The notes: a model not told the origin generated them from the sequence alone. A stretch of DNA of 64,000 bases from an uncultured Kordiimonas sp. (GCA_947500295.1 CANMRM010000002.1:620001-684000); one strand, 5' to 3'; counted from the first letter of the stretch, positions 1 through 9,988 are shown. Translations and numbers: made by a program.

Positions 1-633
1 GTGCTTGTGATGCGCCACGGCGACAGCGGAGCCGTCAAGCTCCTGTCAGAAAAAATGGACTGTGCAGTTATCAACGCCGGCGATGGCCGGTCGGAACATC
101 CAACACAGGCTCTGCTGGACGCACTCACCATTCGGCGCCGCAAAGGCAGCATTCATGGCCAGACAATTGTCATTTCAGGCGACGTCGCCCACAGCCGGGT
201 TGCAAGGTCCAACATTTATTTACTGAATGCCATGGGAGCCCGCGTGCGGGTTGTCGCGCCCCCAACACTTTTGCCTGCAGACGTCGACAGACTGGGTGTG
301 GAAGTTTTTCATCATATGGAAAAAGGCCTTGAAGGGGCGGATGTTGTGATGATGTTGCGCCTGCAAAGCGAGCGCATGCAAGGAGCATTTCTGCCTTCCC
401 TGCGGGAATACTTCCATTTCTGGGGCCTGACCCGGGAAAAACTGCGTGCAGCTAAAGAAGACGTTCTGGTTATGCATCCTGGCCCCATGAACCGGGGTGT
501 CGAGATCGCATCAGATGTTGCTGACGACCTGGATCGGTCGGCGATTGAGGAGCAGGTGGAAATGGGGGTAGCGGTGCGCATGGCCTGTATTGATGTGCTG
601 ACCCGCAACTTGCGAAAGGAAGCAGCATCATGA
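1..633 (+). CDS. pyrB: Aspartate carbamoyltransferase catalytic subunit, 3' part
   Basis: This enzyme condenses carbamoyl phosphate with aspartate, the first committed step of pyrimidine synthesis, in the cytoplasm. The reading frame is open at base 1, so roughly the first third of the usual ~310-residue protein, including the carbamoyl-phosphate motif STRTR, lies outside the window. What remains shows the HPTQALLDA motif at about fragment residues 33-41 and the MHPGPMNRG motif at about 158-166, both diagnostic of ATCase. The GTG at base 1 is not taken as the true start. The stop overlaps the start of the pyrC-like gene by four bases (ATGA), so the two are translationally coupled. Confidence 0.96.
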   Translation: MLVMRHGDSGAVKLLSEKMDCAVINAGDGRSEHPTQALLDALTIRRRKGSIHGQTIVISGDVAHSRVARSNIYLLNAMGARVRVVAPPTLLPADVDRLGVEVFHHMEKGLEGADVVMMLRLQSERMQGAFLPSLREYFHFWGLTREKLRAAKEDVLVMHPGPMNRGVEIASDVADDLDRSAIEEQVEMGVAVRMACIDVLTRNLRKEAAS

Positions 634-1871
634 AAACTGCTTTCACCAATGCCCGGCTCATCGACCCCGCAACCGACTATGACGGACCTGGCACCATCAT
701 CGTTGATGGCAACATCATTGAAGCCAGCGGCCCTGATGTAGCGACAGATCAAGCAAAGACCGTCGTTGACTGCGGAGGACGCGTTCTTTGTCCCGGCTTT
801 ATAGACATGCGAGCGCATGCGGTTGACCCACAATCGGCGCTGGCGGGCGGGATAACGACAATCATCCTGCAGCCTGACCAGACTTCCATCATTGATACCG
901 ACGCCGTCGTCGAACGTATTCGTCACCGCTCGGTAGACAGTCAGGTTGTCAGTGTATACCCCATGGGAGCTGCAACGCAGGGCATGCGGGGAGAGCAAAT
1001 CGCGGAAATCGGCCAGATGCAACAATCAGGCGCAGTGGCATTCACTGATTGCAACAGGGCTGTTGCCAATGCACAGGTTATGCGACGCCTGCTTGAATAC
1101 GCCAATCATTTTGATGCCCTTGTTGTCCAATTTGCTGAAAACCCCGAACTTGCTGCAGGCGGCGTAGCCCATGAAGGAGAAACCGCGACGCGTCTTGGAC
1201 TTTCAGGCATTCCTGTGGCCGCAGAAGTTATCCAGATCGAACAGGATATTCGGCTTGCCGAGTTAACAGGCGCACGATTGCACTTTGCACTGATTTCCTC
1301 GCGCGAGGGTGTAGATGTCATTCGGCGGGCCAAGGCAAAAGGCATCAAGGTTTCCTGCTCAACCGCACCACATTACCTGCACCTGAACGATAATGCGCTT
1401 GAAGGATATCGCACGTTTGCGAAAGTGCGTCCGCCCTTTCGCTCGGACGATGATCGCGTTGCCCTGATTGAAGGCCTGGCAGACGGCACAATTGATACAT
1501 TGGTCAGCGATCACTCGCCCAAAAGCCAGGACGTCAAACGACTACCGTTTGCCCAGGCGGCAGACGGTATTGTCGGATTTGAAACCCTGCTTGCTCTCTC
1601 CTTGGCGCCCGTCCACAGTGGCAAGCTGAGCTTGATGACACTTCTGAAGACCCTGACCAGTAACCCGGCAACCCTGCTTGGGTTGCCTACTGGAAATCTG
1701 GCGCCAGGGTCTTTTGCTGACTTTGTGGTTTTCGATCCGAACAAACCGTCACGGATTTCTGAGAAAAACATGATTTCTGCGGCAAAAAACACACCTTTTG
1801 ACACCTTGCCGGTTCAGGGTGAAGTCTGGAAAACCATCGCTGACGGCGTCACAGTGTTTGAACGGGATTGA
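630..1871 (+). CDS. pyrC: Dihydroorotase-like protein, probably catalytically inactive (PyrC' type)
   Basis: This 413-residue amidohydrolase-fold protein belongs to the dihydroorotase family and is coupled to pyrB by an ATGA overlap. Active dihydroorotases carry a metal-binding HxH close to a conserved D near residue 60. Here the segment reads [11 protein letters not shown] (about residues 57-67), with Arg and Ala where the first His and its partner should be. Later family landmarks remain: STAPHYLHL and a degenerate SDHSPKS at about residue 293. In Pseudomonas the equivalent PyrC' lacks activity and serves as a scaffold for the ATCase holoenzyme, and I infer the same here. A catalytic dihydroorotase would then be encoded elsewhere. 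Confidence 0.88.
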   Translation: MKTAFTNARLIDPATDYDGPGTIIVDGNIIEASGPDVATDQAKTVVDCGGRVLCPGFIDMRAHAVDPQSALAGGITTIILQPDQTSIIDTDAVVERIRHRSVDSQVVSVYPMGAATQGMRGEQIAEIGQMQQSGAVAFTDCNRAVANAQVMRRLLEYANHFDALVVQFAENPELAAGGVAHEGETATRLGLSGIPVAAEVIQIEQDIRLAELTGARLHFALISSREGVDVIRRAKAKGIKVSCSTAPHYLHLNDNALEGYRTFAKVRPPFRSDDDRVALIEGLADGTIDTLVSDHSPKSQDVKRLPFAQAADGIVGFETLLALSLAPVHSGKLSLMTLLKTLTSNPATLLGLPTGNLAPGSFADFVVFDPNKPSRISEKNMISAAKNTPFDTLPVQGEVWKTIADGVTVFERD

Positions 1872-1875
1872 ACAA

Positions 1876-2484
1876 ATGGATGAGGCCATTCTGGCAGGAA
1901 CGGTTTTTTTTCTGAGTTATATGCTCGGCGCGGTACCGTTTGGCCTTGTGATCACCCGGCTTGCCGGCCTTGGCGACATCCGGGACATAGGGTCCGGCAA
2001 TATCGGGGCAACCAATGTCCTTCGGACCGGCCGCAAGGACCTGGCCTTGCTTACTCTGCTGCTTGATGCAGGAAAAGGTGCCATTGCCGTACTTGTTACC
2101 GGATATGCTTTTGGCCTCACGGACCTCGCAGCTGCCGCAGGCCTTGCCGCCTTTATCGGTCACTGTTTCCCCGTTTACCTGAAGTTCCAGGGGGGTAAAG
2201 GCGTCGCAACTTTTTTTGGGACCCTGTTTGCAGTTTCCCCCCTTGTGGGATTGGGCGCCGGGCTGACCTGGCTGGCAGTTGCTGCGCTCTTTAGAATGTC
2301 ATCCCTCGCCGGGCTGTTTTCCGCCGCTGCCGCGCCAGCGATCAGCTACTTCCTTTCAGGGGGCCCCGACTGGATATTCATCGCCGGCATGACATTGATG
2401 ATCTTCCTGCGTCACCATGAAAATATTGGACGCATCCTTGATGGTACCGAATCTCGCATCGGCAAAAAAAACAAGACTGAATAA
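1876..2484 (+). CDS. plsY: Glycerol-3-phosphate acyltransferase PlsY
   Basis: PlsY transfers an acyl group from acyl-phosphate to glycerol-3-phosphate, the first step of phospholipid synthesis, in the inner membrane. The 202-residue protein has about five hydrophobic segments, the SGNIGATN motif near residue 40 and a second glycine-rich GGKGVAT motif near residue 110, both typical of the family. I chose the ATG at 1876, five bases after the pyrC-like stop. An upstream in-frame ATG at 1798 would lie inside the preceding gene and adds unconserved sequence. The stop codon overlaps the dprA start by one base (TAATG). Confidence 0.95.
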   Translation: MDEAILAGTVFFLSYMLGAVPFGLVITRLAGLGDIRDIGSGNIGATNVLRTGRKDLALLTLLLDAGKGAIAVLVTGYAFGLTDLAAAAGLAAFIGHCFPVYLKFQGGKGVATFFGTLFAVSPLVGLGAGLTWLAVAALFRMSSLAGLFSAAAAPAISYFLSGGPDWIFIAGMTLMIFLRHHENIGRILDGTESRIGKKNKTE

Positions 2485-3581
2485 TGACCCCCACCGATCA
2501 GCAGATTGTCGATCACATCAGACTTGCCAGAAGCCGTTCAATTGGCCCTGTAACCTTCCATAAGCTCATTGAAAAACATGAAACTGCGCCATTGGCGATT
2601 GATGCGCTGCTGGATGGGCCAAACGCGCATAAGGTCTGTTCGCTCGCAAACGCCGAACAGGAACTTGAAGCCGCGCATGCCGCCGGGTTGCAAATTGTCC
2701 TGTCTGGCACTACCGCCTATCCTCATAGACTGGCAGCACTTTCTGATGCGCCGCCTCTGTTGTACTGGCGAGGCAACTCGACGCTGTTTGAAGGGAAACT
2801 GTGCGCCATTGTCGGCGCGAGAAACGCCAGCGGCGCGGGCCGCAAGATAACAAGCGCACTGGCTTCCGACATGGGTAAGGAGGGCATTGTTATTGTTTCA
2901 GGCATGGCGCGCGGCATCGACACGGCAGCGCATTTATCTGCGATGCACACAGGAACTATCGCCTGCCTCGCGGGGGGCCTGGATGTCATATATCCGGAAG
3001 AAAACAGGGACGTATACTTCCAACTGGTCGAAAATGGCCTGCTGGTAAGCGAAATGCCACCGGGCATGAAACCACTCGCGCGTCATTTCCCGCGCCGCAA
3101 CAGAATTATCTCCGGTTTGTCTGACGGCGTGCTTATCGTTGAAGCTGCCGCTCGATCGGGCTCCCTGATCACGGCGAGATTTGCCGCCGATCAAGGGCGT
3201 GAATTATTTGCCGTGCCCGGCTCGCCGCTCGACCCCCGCTCCGCGGGTGCCAATCAACTGATCAAGGATGGCGCTATTCTGGTTCGCAGCGCAGAGGACA
3301 TTTTTGCAGAGTTTCCAGAAACTCCCCGACAAGTGCTCGCGACGACGCCACTTGAGGCAACTGCCGCTGGAATGCCGGAAGCTCGCTCCAGACACCCAAA
3401 ACCAGCCAAAGTAACACAAAGCGGACTATTGTCGCTGCTAAGCCCCAGCCCGTTACATGTGGATGAAATTGTCGCCCTTTCAGGGCAGGATGCACACGGC
3501 ATACTTGCCGAGTTGCAGATGCTTGAGCTCGAAGGAAAAGTGGCGCGTCACGTCGGCGCCCGCTACAGCAGAATTGATTGA
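2484..3581 (+). CDS. dprA: DNA-processing protein DprA (Smf)
   Basis: DprA binds incoming single-stranded DNA and loads RecA during natural transformation. It is widely kept even in bacteria not known to be competent. The 365-residue protein has an N-terminal helical region, the Rossmann-like DprA core with GARNASGAGR near residue 110 and SGMARGIDTAAH near 139, and a C-terminal winged-helix-like region from about residue 310. Its start overlaps the plsY stop. The order plsY-dprA-topA is common in alphaproteobacteria, which supports the call. Confidence 0.95.
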   Translation: MTPTDQQIVDHIRLARSRSIGPVTFHKLIEKHETAPLAIDALLDGPNAHKVCSLANAEQELEAAHAAGLQIVLSGTTAYPHRLAALSDAPPLLYWRGNSTLFEGKLCAIVGARNASGAGRKITSALASDMGKEGIVIVSGMARGIDTAAHLSAMHTGTIACLAGGLDVIYPEENRDVYFQLVENGLLVSEMPPGMKPLARHFPRRNRIISGLSDGVLIVEAAARSGSLITARFAADQGRELFAVPGSPLDPRSAGANQLIKDGAILVRSAEDIFAEFPETPRQVLATTPLEATAAGMPEARSRHPKPAKVTQSGLLSLLSPSPLHVDEIVALSGQDAHGILAELQMLELEGKVARHVGARYSRID

Positions 3582-3694
3582 AAAATGCACAATCCCATTG
3601 CAATAGCTGCCGGTAGCCTCTAGGTGAGGACAATATTGGAAGCCATTATTAGCCGCTTATTCTTGCGGTGTGCCTCGCGGAGACACATAGGTTT

Positions 3695-6223
3695 ATGAAC
3701 GTCGTTATCGTGGAGTCGCCAGCCAAGGCGAAGACAATCAACAAGTATCTTGGCAAAGATTACAAAGTCTTAGCCAGTTTTGGCCATGTTCGGGACTTGC
3801 CCGCAAAAGACGGGTCTGTCTTGCCGGACAATGATTTCGAAATGGCATGGTCGGTAGACCGCGACTCAAGCAAAAGGCTCACTGAAATCGCCAAAGCGGT
3901 GAAAGAGTCGGACCGTCTATATCTCGCAACAGACCCCGACCGGGAAGGCGAGGCAATCAGTTGGCACGTTCTTGAGGTGCTGAAAAAGAAGAAGGTCCTC
4001 AAGGACGTTGACGTGAAACGCGTCGTCTTCAACGAGATCACCAAGTCCGCTATTCTGAAAGCAATGGCGGAACCCAGGGATCTGGACGACGAACTGGTCG
4101 AAGCCTATCTGGCACGACGCGCCCTTGACTATCTGGTTGGGTTCACTCTGTCGCCGGTTCTTTGGCGAAAGCTGCCCGGCGCCCGATCTGCAGGCCGGGT
4201 ACAATCGGTCGCCCTGCGACTGGTATGCGACCGGGAAGCTGAAATCGAAGCCTTTGTACCGCAGGAATACTGGTCTGTCGAAGCGGCGCTCGGTGCCCAA
4301 ACAGGCAAGTCTTTTAATGCACGCCTTTTTGCGCTGAATGGCAGCAAACTCGCCAAGCATGACATTAAGAACGAAGAACAGGCACAAGCTGCGGTTGAGC
4401 GGGTGCGCAATGAGCCTATCAGTGTGGCGTCAGTTGAACGAAAGCCAGCCAAAAGACACCCTCAACCACCCTTCACCACATCCACTCTTCAGCAGGAAGC
4501 GGCCCGCAAACTGGGCTTTGCGGCAAACCGCACCATGCGGGTGGCGCAGGCCCTGTATGAAGGCAAGTCGCTGGAAGGTGAAGTCACTGGTCTGATCACT
4601 TATATGCGTACGGACGGCGTTGGCATCGCCCAAGAGGCCTTGAACGCAACCCGGCAAATGATTACGGATCGATACGGCGAACGTTTTCTGCCCGCATCGC
4701 CGCGTATCTACAAGACTAAAGCCAAAAATGCTCAGGAAGCGCACGAAGCCATTCGTCCTACCGACCCCATGCGCCGGCCCGCTGATGTGGCACATGCGCT
4801 GGATGCCGATGAGCTCAAACTCTACGAATTGATCTGGCGCCGGACTGTTGCGAGCCAGATGGAAAGCGCGCAACTCGAGCGCACGACAATTACCCTGTTT
4901 AACGCCGACAAGTCCGCCGAACTCAGAGCAACTGGCACCATCGTCCAGTTTGATGGTTTCCTGTCAGTGTACCAGGAAGGCAAAGACGACGAAGACGATG
5001 AAGCCGAAAAGCTTCTGCCAAACGTCACTGAAGGCGAAAGTGTTTCCCTGAATGAGGTGAAACCCAAACAGCACTTCACCGAACCGGCACCGCGCTTCAC
5101 GGAGGCCAGCCTCGTAAAACGCATGGAAGAACTTGGCATCGGTCGCCCGTCCACATACGCCTCTATTCTGACTGTGTTGCGCGACCGCAATTACGTTCAG
5201 ATGGACCGCAACCGTTTCGTACCTGAAGATAAGGGCCGTCTTGTTACGGCATTCCTGGAGAAGTTTTTCGAGCGCTATGTGGAGTTCGACTTCACGGCCA
5301 ATCTCGAAACCCGTCTTGATCATGTCTCAGCCGGCAAAGAAGACTGGAAAAAGCTGCTTCGCGAATTCTGGACCGAGTTCAAACCTAAAACAGAAGAGAT
5401 TCTGGGTGTGCGCAATGCAGTTGTGATCGATGCACTGGACGAATTCCTTGAACCGATGATGTTTGAGCGCGCAGAGGACGGGAACGACCCCCGGAAATGC
5501 CCCAACTGCGAAGACGGACGTCTTGGCTTGAAAACCAGCAGATACGGTGCGTTCGTCGGATGTTCAAACTATCCTGACTGCGCCTACACTCGGCCATTCG
5601 GCCAAAAGGCCGATAATGAGAACGAGGAAGATGCAGCACCCGGCGCTCTGGGTGTAGACCCGGAAACCGGCGAGGAAATCGCCATCAAGTCGGGCCGATT
5701 TGGTATGTACATCCAGCTTGGGGAAGCCAAAAAGGGTGAAAAACCCAAGCGTGCAACCATTCCAAAGGATATGGATGTTGCCAATGTTGACCTGGAAAAG
5801 GCCATACAATTGCTCTCCCTGCCCCGTGAAGTTGGCAAGCACCCTGAAACTGGCAAACCTATCACGGCGGCGATCGGACGTTATGGCCCTTATGTCGCGC
5901 ATGACGGTGTGTACGGCAAGCTCGCGTCTTCCGACGAAGTCTTTTCCGTTGGCCTGAACCGCGCGGTGGCAGCGATTGCCGATGCTGCCGCCAAAAAAGG
6001 TGGCGCCAAAACCGTTCTCAAGGAACTCGGCGAACATCCGGACGACGGAGCTTCCGTGCGGGTTCTGGATGGACGCTATGGACCCTATGTGAACCACAAC
6101 AGGGTCAATGCGACGCTGCCTAAAGGAACCGAGCCAGAGTCTGTGACCATGGAACAAGCCCTTGAATGGCTTGCGGCTAAGGCGTCCAAGAAAAAGACCA
6201 CGCGGCGTAAAAAGGCTTCCTGA
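3695..6223 (+). CDS. topA: DNA topoisomerase I
   Basis: This type IA topoisomerase relaxes negative supercoils. The 842-residue protein opens with VVIVESPAKAKTI (Toprim), has the acidic TDPDREGE motif near residue 80, and the active-site tyrosine in LITYMRTDG near residue 303. One C4 zinc-ribbon is seen (CPNC near 602, then CSNYPDC near 630), followed by RYGPYV-type repeats and a Lys/Arg-rich tail. The ATG at 3695 begins the conserved N-terminus. An in-frame GTG at 3668 would add nine unconserved residues. The 113-base gap after dprA suggests its own promoter. Confidence 0.97.
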   Translation: MNVVIVESPAKAKTINKYLGKDYKVLASFGHVRDLPAKDGSVLPDNDFEMAWSVDRDSSKRLTEIAKAVKESDRLYLATDPDREGEAISWHVLEVLKKKKVLKDVDVKRVVFNEITKSAILKAMAEPRDLDDELVEAYLARRALDYLVGFTLSPVLWRKLPGARSAGRVQSVALRLVCDREAEIEAFVPQEYWSVEAALGAQTGKSFNARLFALNGSKLAKHDIKNEEQAQAAVERVRNEPISVASVERKPAKRHPQPPFTTSTLQQEAARKLGFAANRTMRVAQALYEGKSLEGEVTGLITYMRTDGVGIAQEALNATRQMITDRYGERFLPASPRIYKTKAKNAQEAHEAIRPTDPMRRPADVAHALDADELKLYELIWRRTVASQMESAQLERTTITLFNADKSAELRATGTIVQFDGFLSVYQEGKDDEDDEAEKLLPNVTEGESVSLNEVKPKQHFTEPAPRFTEASLVKRMEELGIGRPSTYASILTVLRDRNYVQMDRNRFVPEDKGRLVTAFLEKFFERYVEFDFTANLETRLDHVSAGKEDWKKLLREFWTEFKPKTEEILGVRNAVVIDALDEFLEPMMFERAEDGNDPRKCPNCEDGRLGLKTSRYGAFVGCSNYPDCAYTRPFGQKADNENEEDAAPGALGVDPETGEEIAIKSGRFGMYIQLGEAKKGEKPKRATIPKDMDVANVDLEKAIQLLSLPREVGKHPETGKPITAAIGRYGPYVAHDGVYGKLASSDEVFSVGLNRAVAAIADAAAKKGGAKTVLKELGEHPDDGASVRVLDGRYGPYVNHNRVNATLPKGTEPESVTMEQALEWLAAKASKKKTTRRKKAS

Positions 6224-6248
6224 GGCCTAGAAAATTACACAGATTGGA

Positions 6249-8540
6249 TTGGCCTTGCCAAACCCCAAACAAACCGACAGGTTTCCGACAAGCGACGACA
6301 TTTTAACGTTCTTACGTGAAGGTAATGGCAAGATTACCAAGCGCGAGCTGGCACGCGCATTCCAGATCAAAGGACCCGATAAGGTCCTTCTTAAAAAACT
6401 ACTCAGAGAGATGTTGAATGACGGCCTGATCGCGCAGGATGCTGGTCGGGCACTTCGACCTGCAGACCGTTTGCCGGGTGTCCAAGTGGTTGAATTTTCC
6501 GGGCTGGATAAACATGGTGACGCTCTCCTGAGACCGGTCAAATGGGATAGAAGCGAGCCTGCACCCACAATCTATCTGAGCGATGACAAACGAAAGAAGC
6601 ACCCTGCCCTGGGCCCTGGTGATCGTGCCCTGGTGCGCCTGATTCCGATTAAGGACGATCCGCCGACATACCGTGCCCAGATATTGAAGTTGTTGAAGGC
6701 TTCACCTCGCAGCATACTCGGCGTGTTTCACGGCGGTGAAAATGGCGGCCGCATCCATCCAATCGACAAGAAAAACAGAGACGAGTATTGGGTTGACCGC
6801 GACGATGTGCGTGGTGCCGTTGACGGCGAGCTGGTGACGGCGGAACCCGTTCTTCGACGTCGCCGCGATATGGGCCCCAAGCGCGCAAGGGTACGAGAGC
6901 GCCTCGGCGATGTCAGTGACGCTCGCTCCATCAGTATGATAGCAATCCATGCTCATGATATTCCGAACGAATTTCCTGAAAATGTGTTGCAGGAGGCGGA
7001 TAACGCCAAGCCGGTCACGCTGGATAAACGGGAGGATTTGCGCCAAATTCCGCTTATCACCATCGACCCCGTCGACGCGCGCGATCACGACGACGCCATA
7101 TGGGCCGAACCTGATACCGACCCCAAAAACCCGGACGGCTGGCACACGCTAGTCGCCATCGCAGACGTGGCTCACTATGTGCGGCCTGAAAGCGCGCTTG
7201 ACCGGGAAGCCACCAAGCGCGGTAACAGCTGTTACTTTCCCGACCGGGTGGTGCCCATGCTACCGGAAGCCTTGTCAGCCGGACTGTGCAGCCTGAAGCC
7301 CGGCGAGGACCGAGCTTGCATGGCTGTTCATATGTGGTTCGACAAAAACGGTAATAAACTGCGCCACAAATTTGTGCGAGGCCTGATGAATAGCCACGCA
7401 AACATCACTTATGCACGTGTTCAGGCAGCACTCGACGGAGCACCTGACGCTGAGGCCGAACCGTTACTTAAGCCAGTTCTGGAACCCTTGCACAATGCTT
7501 TCAAAGCACTGATGACAGCCCGGGCCAAAAGAGAACCCCTGGACCTCGATCTACCTGAGCGTAAAATCGAACTCGATGACCAAGGCCATGTCCGCGGCAT
7601 TAGTTTACGGGAACGGTTCGACGCACACAGAATCGTTGAGGAGTTCATGATTGCGGCTAACGTTGCAGCAGCGGAAGAGCTCGAAAAAAAACGAACTGCC
7701 GCCATGTACCGGGTGCACGAAGAACCGCCGATGGACAAACTCGAGAGCCTGCGGGAGTTTCTGGCGTCACTGGATTTGAAACTAACAAAAGGCGCTGTGA
7801 TGATGCCTCGCTTGTTCAACGGAATATTGAACAAAGTGCAGGACACCGCTCACGAGCACCTGGTAAACCAGGTTGTCCTCCGGTCTCAGACGCAAGCCTA
7901 TTATTCGCCTGACAACCGAGGGCATTTTGGGCTGGCACTACCCAAATATGCTCACTTTACCTCTCCCATTCGTCGTTATTCAGATTTGCTTGTTCATCGA
8001 GGCCTGATCAGGGCACTTGGCCTGGGTGATGACGGCCTCACCGATGCAGAGATTGAAGAGATGGAAGGGATTGGTGAGCAAATTTCAGCAACCGAACGCC
8101 GGGCGATGGCAGCCGAGAGGGATTCCACTGACCGCTATATGGCCTCTTATCTTGCTGATCATGTGGGCGATGAATTTATAGGTCGAATCACCGGCGTTAC
8201 GCGGTTCGGATTGTTTGTTGAACTGGAGCCGTCCGGGGGTGACGGCTTGATCCCAATCTCGGAAATTGGCAACGACTATTATTTTCATGATGAAGCCCTC
8301 CATGCGCTCGTCGGCGAAAAAACCGGCCAAACCTTCAAACTTGGTGACAAGGTCGATGTCCGCCTGACGGAGGCAAACCGCTTTACGGGCGGACTGAAGC
8401 TGGAACTCACCGGCTCCGACAATGACCCGCAAATGAAAAACCTCAAATTCATGCGAAAACGCGGCCGACGATCAAACACGCGTAGCAACAAACGCGCCGC
8501 TACAGGCACAAAAACCGTTTCGCATAAAAAACGGCGATAA
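6249..8540 (+). CDS. rnr: Ribonuclease R
   Basis: RNase R is a processive 3'-5' exoribonuclease that degrades structured RNA. The 763-residue protein has an N-terminal winged-helix region (about 10-65), cold-shock-like OB domains, the RNB catalytic domain with the metal-binding DARDHDDAI motif near residue 275, an S1 domain (about 640-725) and a basic tail. The frame begins with TTG at 6249, 25 bases after topA. A second TTG at 6255 is possible, no ATG is suitably placed, and no strong ribosome-binding site is visible. The exact start is therefore uncertain. Confidence 0.95.
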   Translation: MALPNPKQTDRFPTSDDILTFLREGNGKITKRELARAFQIKGPDKVLLKKLLREMLNDGLIAQDAGRALRPADRLPGVQVVEFSGLDKHGDALLRPVKWDRSEPAPTIYLSDDKRKKHPALGPGDRALVRLIPIKDDPPTYRAQILKLLKASPRSILGVFHGGENGGRIHPIDKKNRDEYWVDRDDVRGAVDGELVTAEPVLRRRRDMGPKRARVRERLGDVSDARSISMIAIHAHDIPNEFPENVLQEADNAKPVTLDKREDLRQIPLITIDPVDARDHDDAIWAEPDTDPKNPDGWHTLVAIADVAHYVRPESALDREATKRGNSCYFPDRVVPMLPEALSAGLCSLKPGEDRACMAVHMWFDKNGNKLRHKFVRGLMNSHANITYARVQAALDGAPDAEAEPLLKPVLEPLHNAFKALMTARAKREPLDLDLPERKIELDDQGHVRGISLRERFDAHRIVEEFMIAANVAAAEELEKKRTAAMYRVHEEPPMDKLESLREFLASLDLKLTKGAVMMPRLFNGILNKVQDTAHEHLVNQVVLRSQTQAYYSPDNRGHFGLALPKYAHFTSPIRRYSDLLVHRGLIRALGLGDDGLTDAEIEEMEGIGEQISATERRAMAAERDSTDRYMASYLADHVGDEFIGRITGVTRFGLFVELEPSGGDGLIPISEIGNDYYFHDEALHALVGEKTGQTFKLGDKVDVRLTEANRFTGGLKLELTGSDNDPQMKNLKFMRKRGRRSNTRSNKRAATGTKTVSHKKRR

Positions 8541-8572
8541 ACACAGCTCTGCCCGCAGCGGATATAGCAGCG

Positions 8573-8586
8573 GTTTGCCGGCAAAC
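8573..8586. repeat. 14-bp perfect palindrome GTTTGCCGGCAAAC
   Basis: A perfect inverted repeat lies between rnr and the receiver gene. Related TTTGCC/GGCAAA inverted repeats occur at 14548-14561 and 24369-24383, also between genes. It has no T-run, so it is a weak candidate for a simple terminator. It may be an operator or a small dispersed palindrome. Confidence 0.5.
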
Positions 8587-8601
8587 ATTCAAAACAATTT
8601 A

Positions 8602-8630
8602 TAAGTTAGTAATACTATTAATGGTATAAT
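8602..8630 (+). promoter_or_regulatory. Candidate promoter of the receiver-domain gene
   Basis: A perfect TATAAT lies at 8625-8630, about 35 bases upstream of the ATG at 8665, in an AT-rich stretch. The -35 region is poor. An 11-base inverted repeat TAGTA-A-TACTA sits just upstream and could bind a regulator. Confidence 0.4.
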
Positions 8631-8664
8631 TCTCGAATCAGCTCTTTGATTTTGGGGATCGAGA

Positions 8665-9075
8665 ATGGAAACACATGCCGCAAATTTCGCAGGCCGAAAG
8701 GTTCTGGTTGTTGACGATCAGGAGCTCTTTCAGGAAATGCTTGAAAAGTTGCTTTTAAAACTTGGTTTCGATGAAGTGGACAAAGCTCCCGACGGGTCGC
8801 AGGCATTGAAAGCACTTGACACAAAACGCTATGACCTCATCCTGTGCGATATCATGATGAGTGGCCTGGACGGTATCGATTTTGTCAGAACACTACGACA
8901 GTCGGCCAACCTTCGTTTCGACGTCGGAAAATCTTTAACTCCCGTCCTTTTTATGAGCGGCAGCACTGACTTGGCCCATGTGAGGGCGGCTAAAGAAGTA
9001 GGTGCACAAGGTTATCTGGTGAAGCCGATCAACCCTGCGACCGTGCGGAAGCGGATTTCCAAACTGTTCAATTGA
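8665..9075 (+). CDS. Single-domain response regulator (CheY/DivK-like)
   Basis: This 136-residue protein is one receiver domain with no output domain. The acidic pair DD is at residues 17-18, the phosphoacceptor Asp at about 62 (ILCDIM), the switch residue Ser in FMSGS, and the Lys in YLVKPI near 120, so phosphorylation is expected. A GGGG-type ribosome-binding site lies eight bases before the ATG. It converges with an Hpt/pseudo-receiver gene 27 bases downstream, a plausible phosphorelay partner. Homologous stand-alone receivers act in chemotaxis, stress or cell-cycle relays, and the sequence does not decide which. Confidence 0.85.
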   Translation: METHAANFAGRKVLVVDDQELFQEMLEKLLLKLGFDEVDKAPDGSQALKALDTKRYDLILCDIMMSGLDGIDFVRTLRQSANLRFDVGKSLTPVLFMSGSTDLAHVRAAKEVGAQGYLVKPINPATVRKRISKLFN

Positions 9076-9102
9076 GGGTATCGCAGGTTTGCTCTGGCAG
9101 GC

Positions 9103-9858
9103 CTAGAGGATACCCAGTTTTACAAAGACGTCCGCAACGTCATCGGCAAAGTTGGCGCCCTTCCTCAGGACCGGCACACTCTCGGGCAGGTCTTTCAGTG
9201 AACCGCTTTCAGTCGCCAGTAGCGCCACAGGGAGTTTACGGGTTGCTGGCATTGCTTTCAGGGCGCATGCGAGGTCAATGCCGGAAAGCTCGGGCATGAC
9301 ACGTGAGATAATGACGGCATCGGGCTTCATGACGGGAATTAGTTGAAAAGCGTCCATGGTTGTCGCGACATTCACCATCCGGTAACCGCACTCCAGCAAT
9401 TCCCTCGTGACAATCTTGGTCGCTGTACCAGGCGCCATTACCAGCATTACTTCTATGTCAGCCACCGTAATGTCAGAGACGTCAAAACCTGCCTTGTTCG
9501 GCAGCTTGCGCATCAAAGAAGAGACATCCACTTCTTTACCGTGAACAAACCCGTCCAGGCATTCGGCCATTCGGTCCGCATAGAATTGAATGTCCTTGCA
9601 GATCTCGGGGTTGAGTTCTTTCACATTGAAGAAATAGTCCTCAAAGCGATGGCACATGGCCTTGAGCGCTTTCATCTCAAATGATGCTGCAACACTCTTC
9701 AGGGAATGGGCCTCAAGGCGCACAGCTGCCAACGCATCTGCTGCGTTTATATAGCCATTGCTGTAATCCTGAACAGCTTCATGGAGATTTCGCAAACGGT
9801 CTTCGACGGAGTCGATGGCTTCCGTTTTGAGTTCTTCCATTATGTCCTGTTGCATCAT
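9103..9858 (-). CDS. Hpt domain protein with degenerate receiver domain
   Basis: The 251-residue product combines an N-terminal histidine-phosphotransfer domain (H51 in EAHSLKS) with a C-terminal receiver-like fold (about 134-251). In the receiver part the acidic pair is replaced by MAP (141-143) and the phosphoacceptor position in AVIISRVMPE is Ser185, so it should not accept phosphate. I infer a phosphotransfer protein whose pseudo-receiver is a docking surface. I chose the ATG at 9858 because AGGAG lies 11 bases upstream. A GTG at 9912 has no ribosome-binding site, and the ATG at 9855 is also possible. It is convergent with the lone receiver gene. Confidence 0.75.
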   Translation of the reverse strand: MMQQDIMEELKTEAIDSVEDRLRNLHEAVQDYSNGYINAADALAAVRLEAHSLKSVAASFEMKALKAMCHRFEDYFFNVKELNPEICKDIQFYADRMAECLDGFVHGKEVDVSSLMRKLPNKAGFDVSDITVADIEVMLVMAPGTATKIVTRELLECGYRMVNVATTMDAFQLIPVMKPDAVIISRVMPELSGIDLACALKAMPATRKLPVALLATESGSLKDLPESVPVLRKGANFADDVADVFVKLGIL

Positions 9859-9988
9859 GACGCTCAAAACTCCTGATACTGGTATTAAGGTGCTGAAACC
9901 GTCATGCCACACAAATGGTTACGCGTTTGTTAGCAAAAGTGAAAATCAGGCAAAAAAAGGAAAAACCATGCATTTTTCCAGACTCCCC

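Noticed and set aside
312-1025. 237-codon frame on - opposite pyrB and the pyrC-like gene
   Set aside because: It is antisense to conserved coding sequence and has no recognisable domain.
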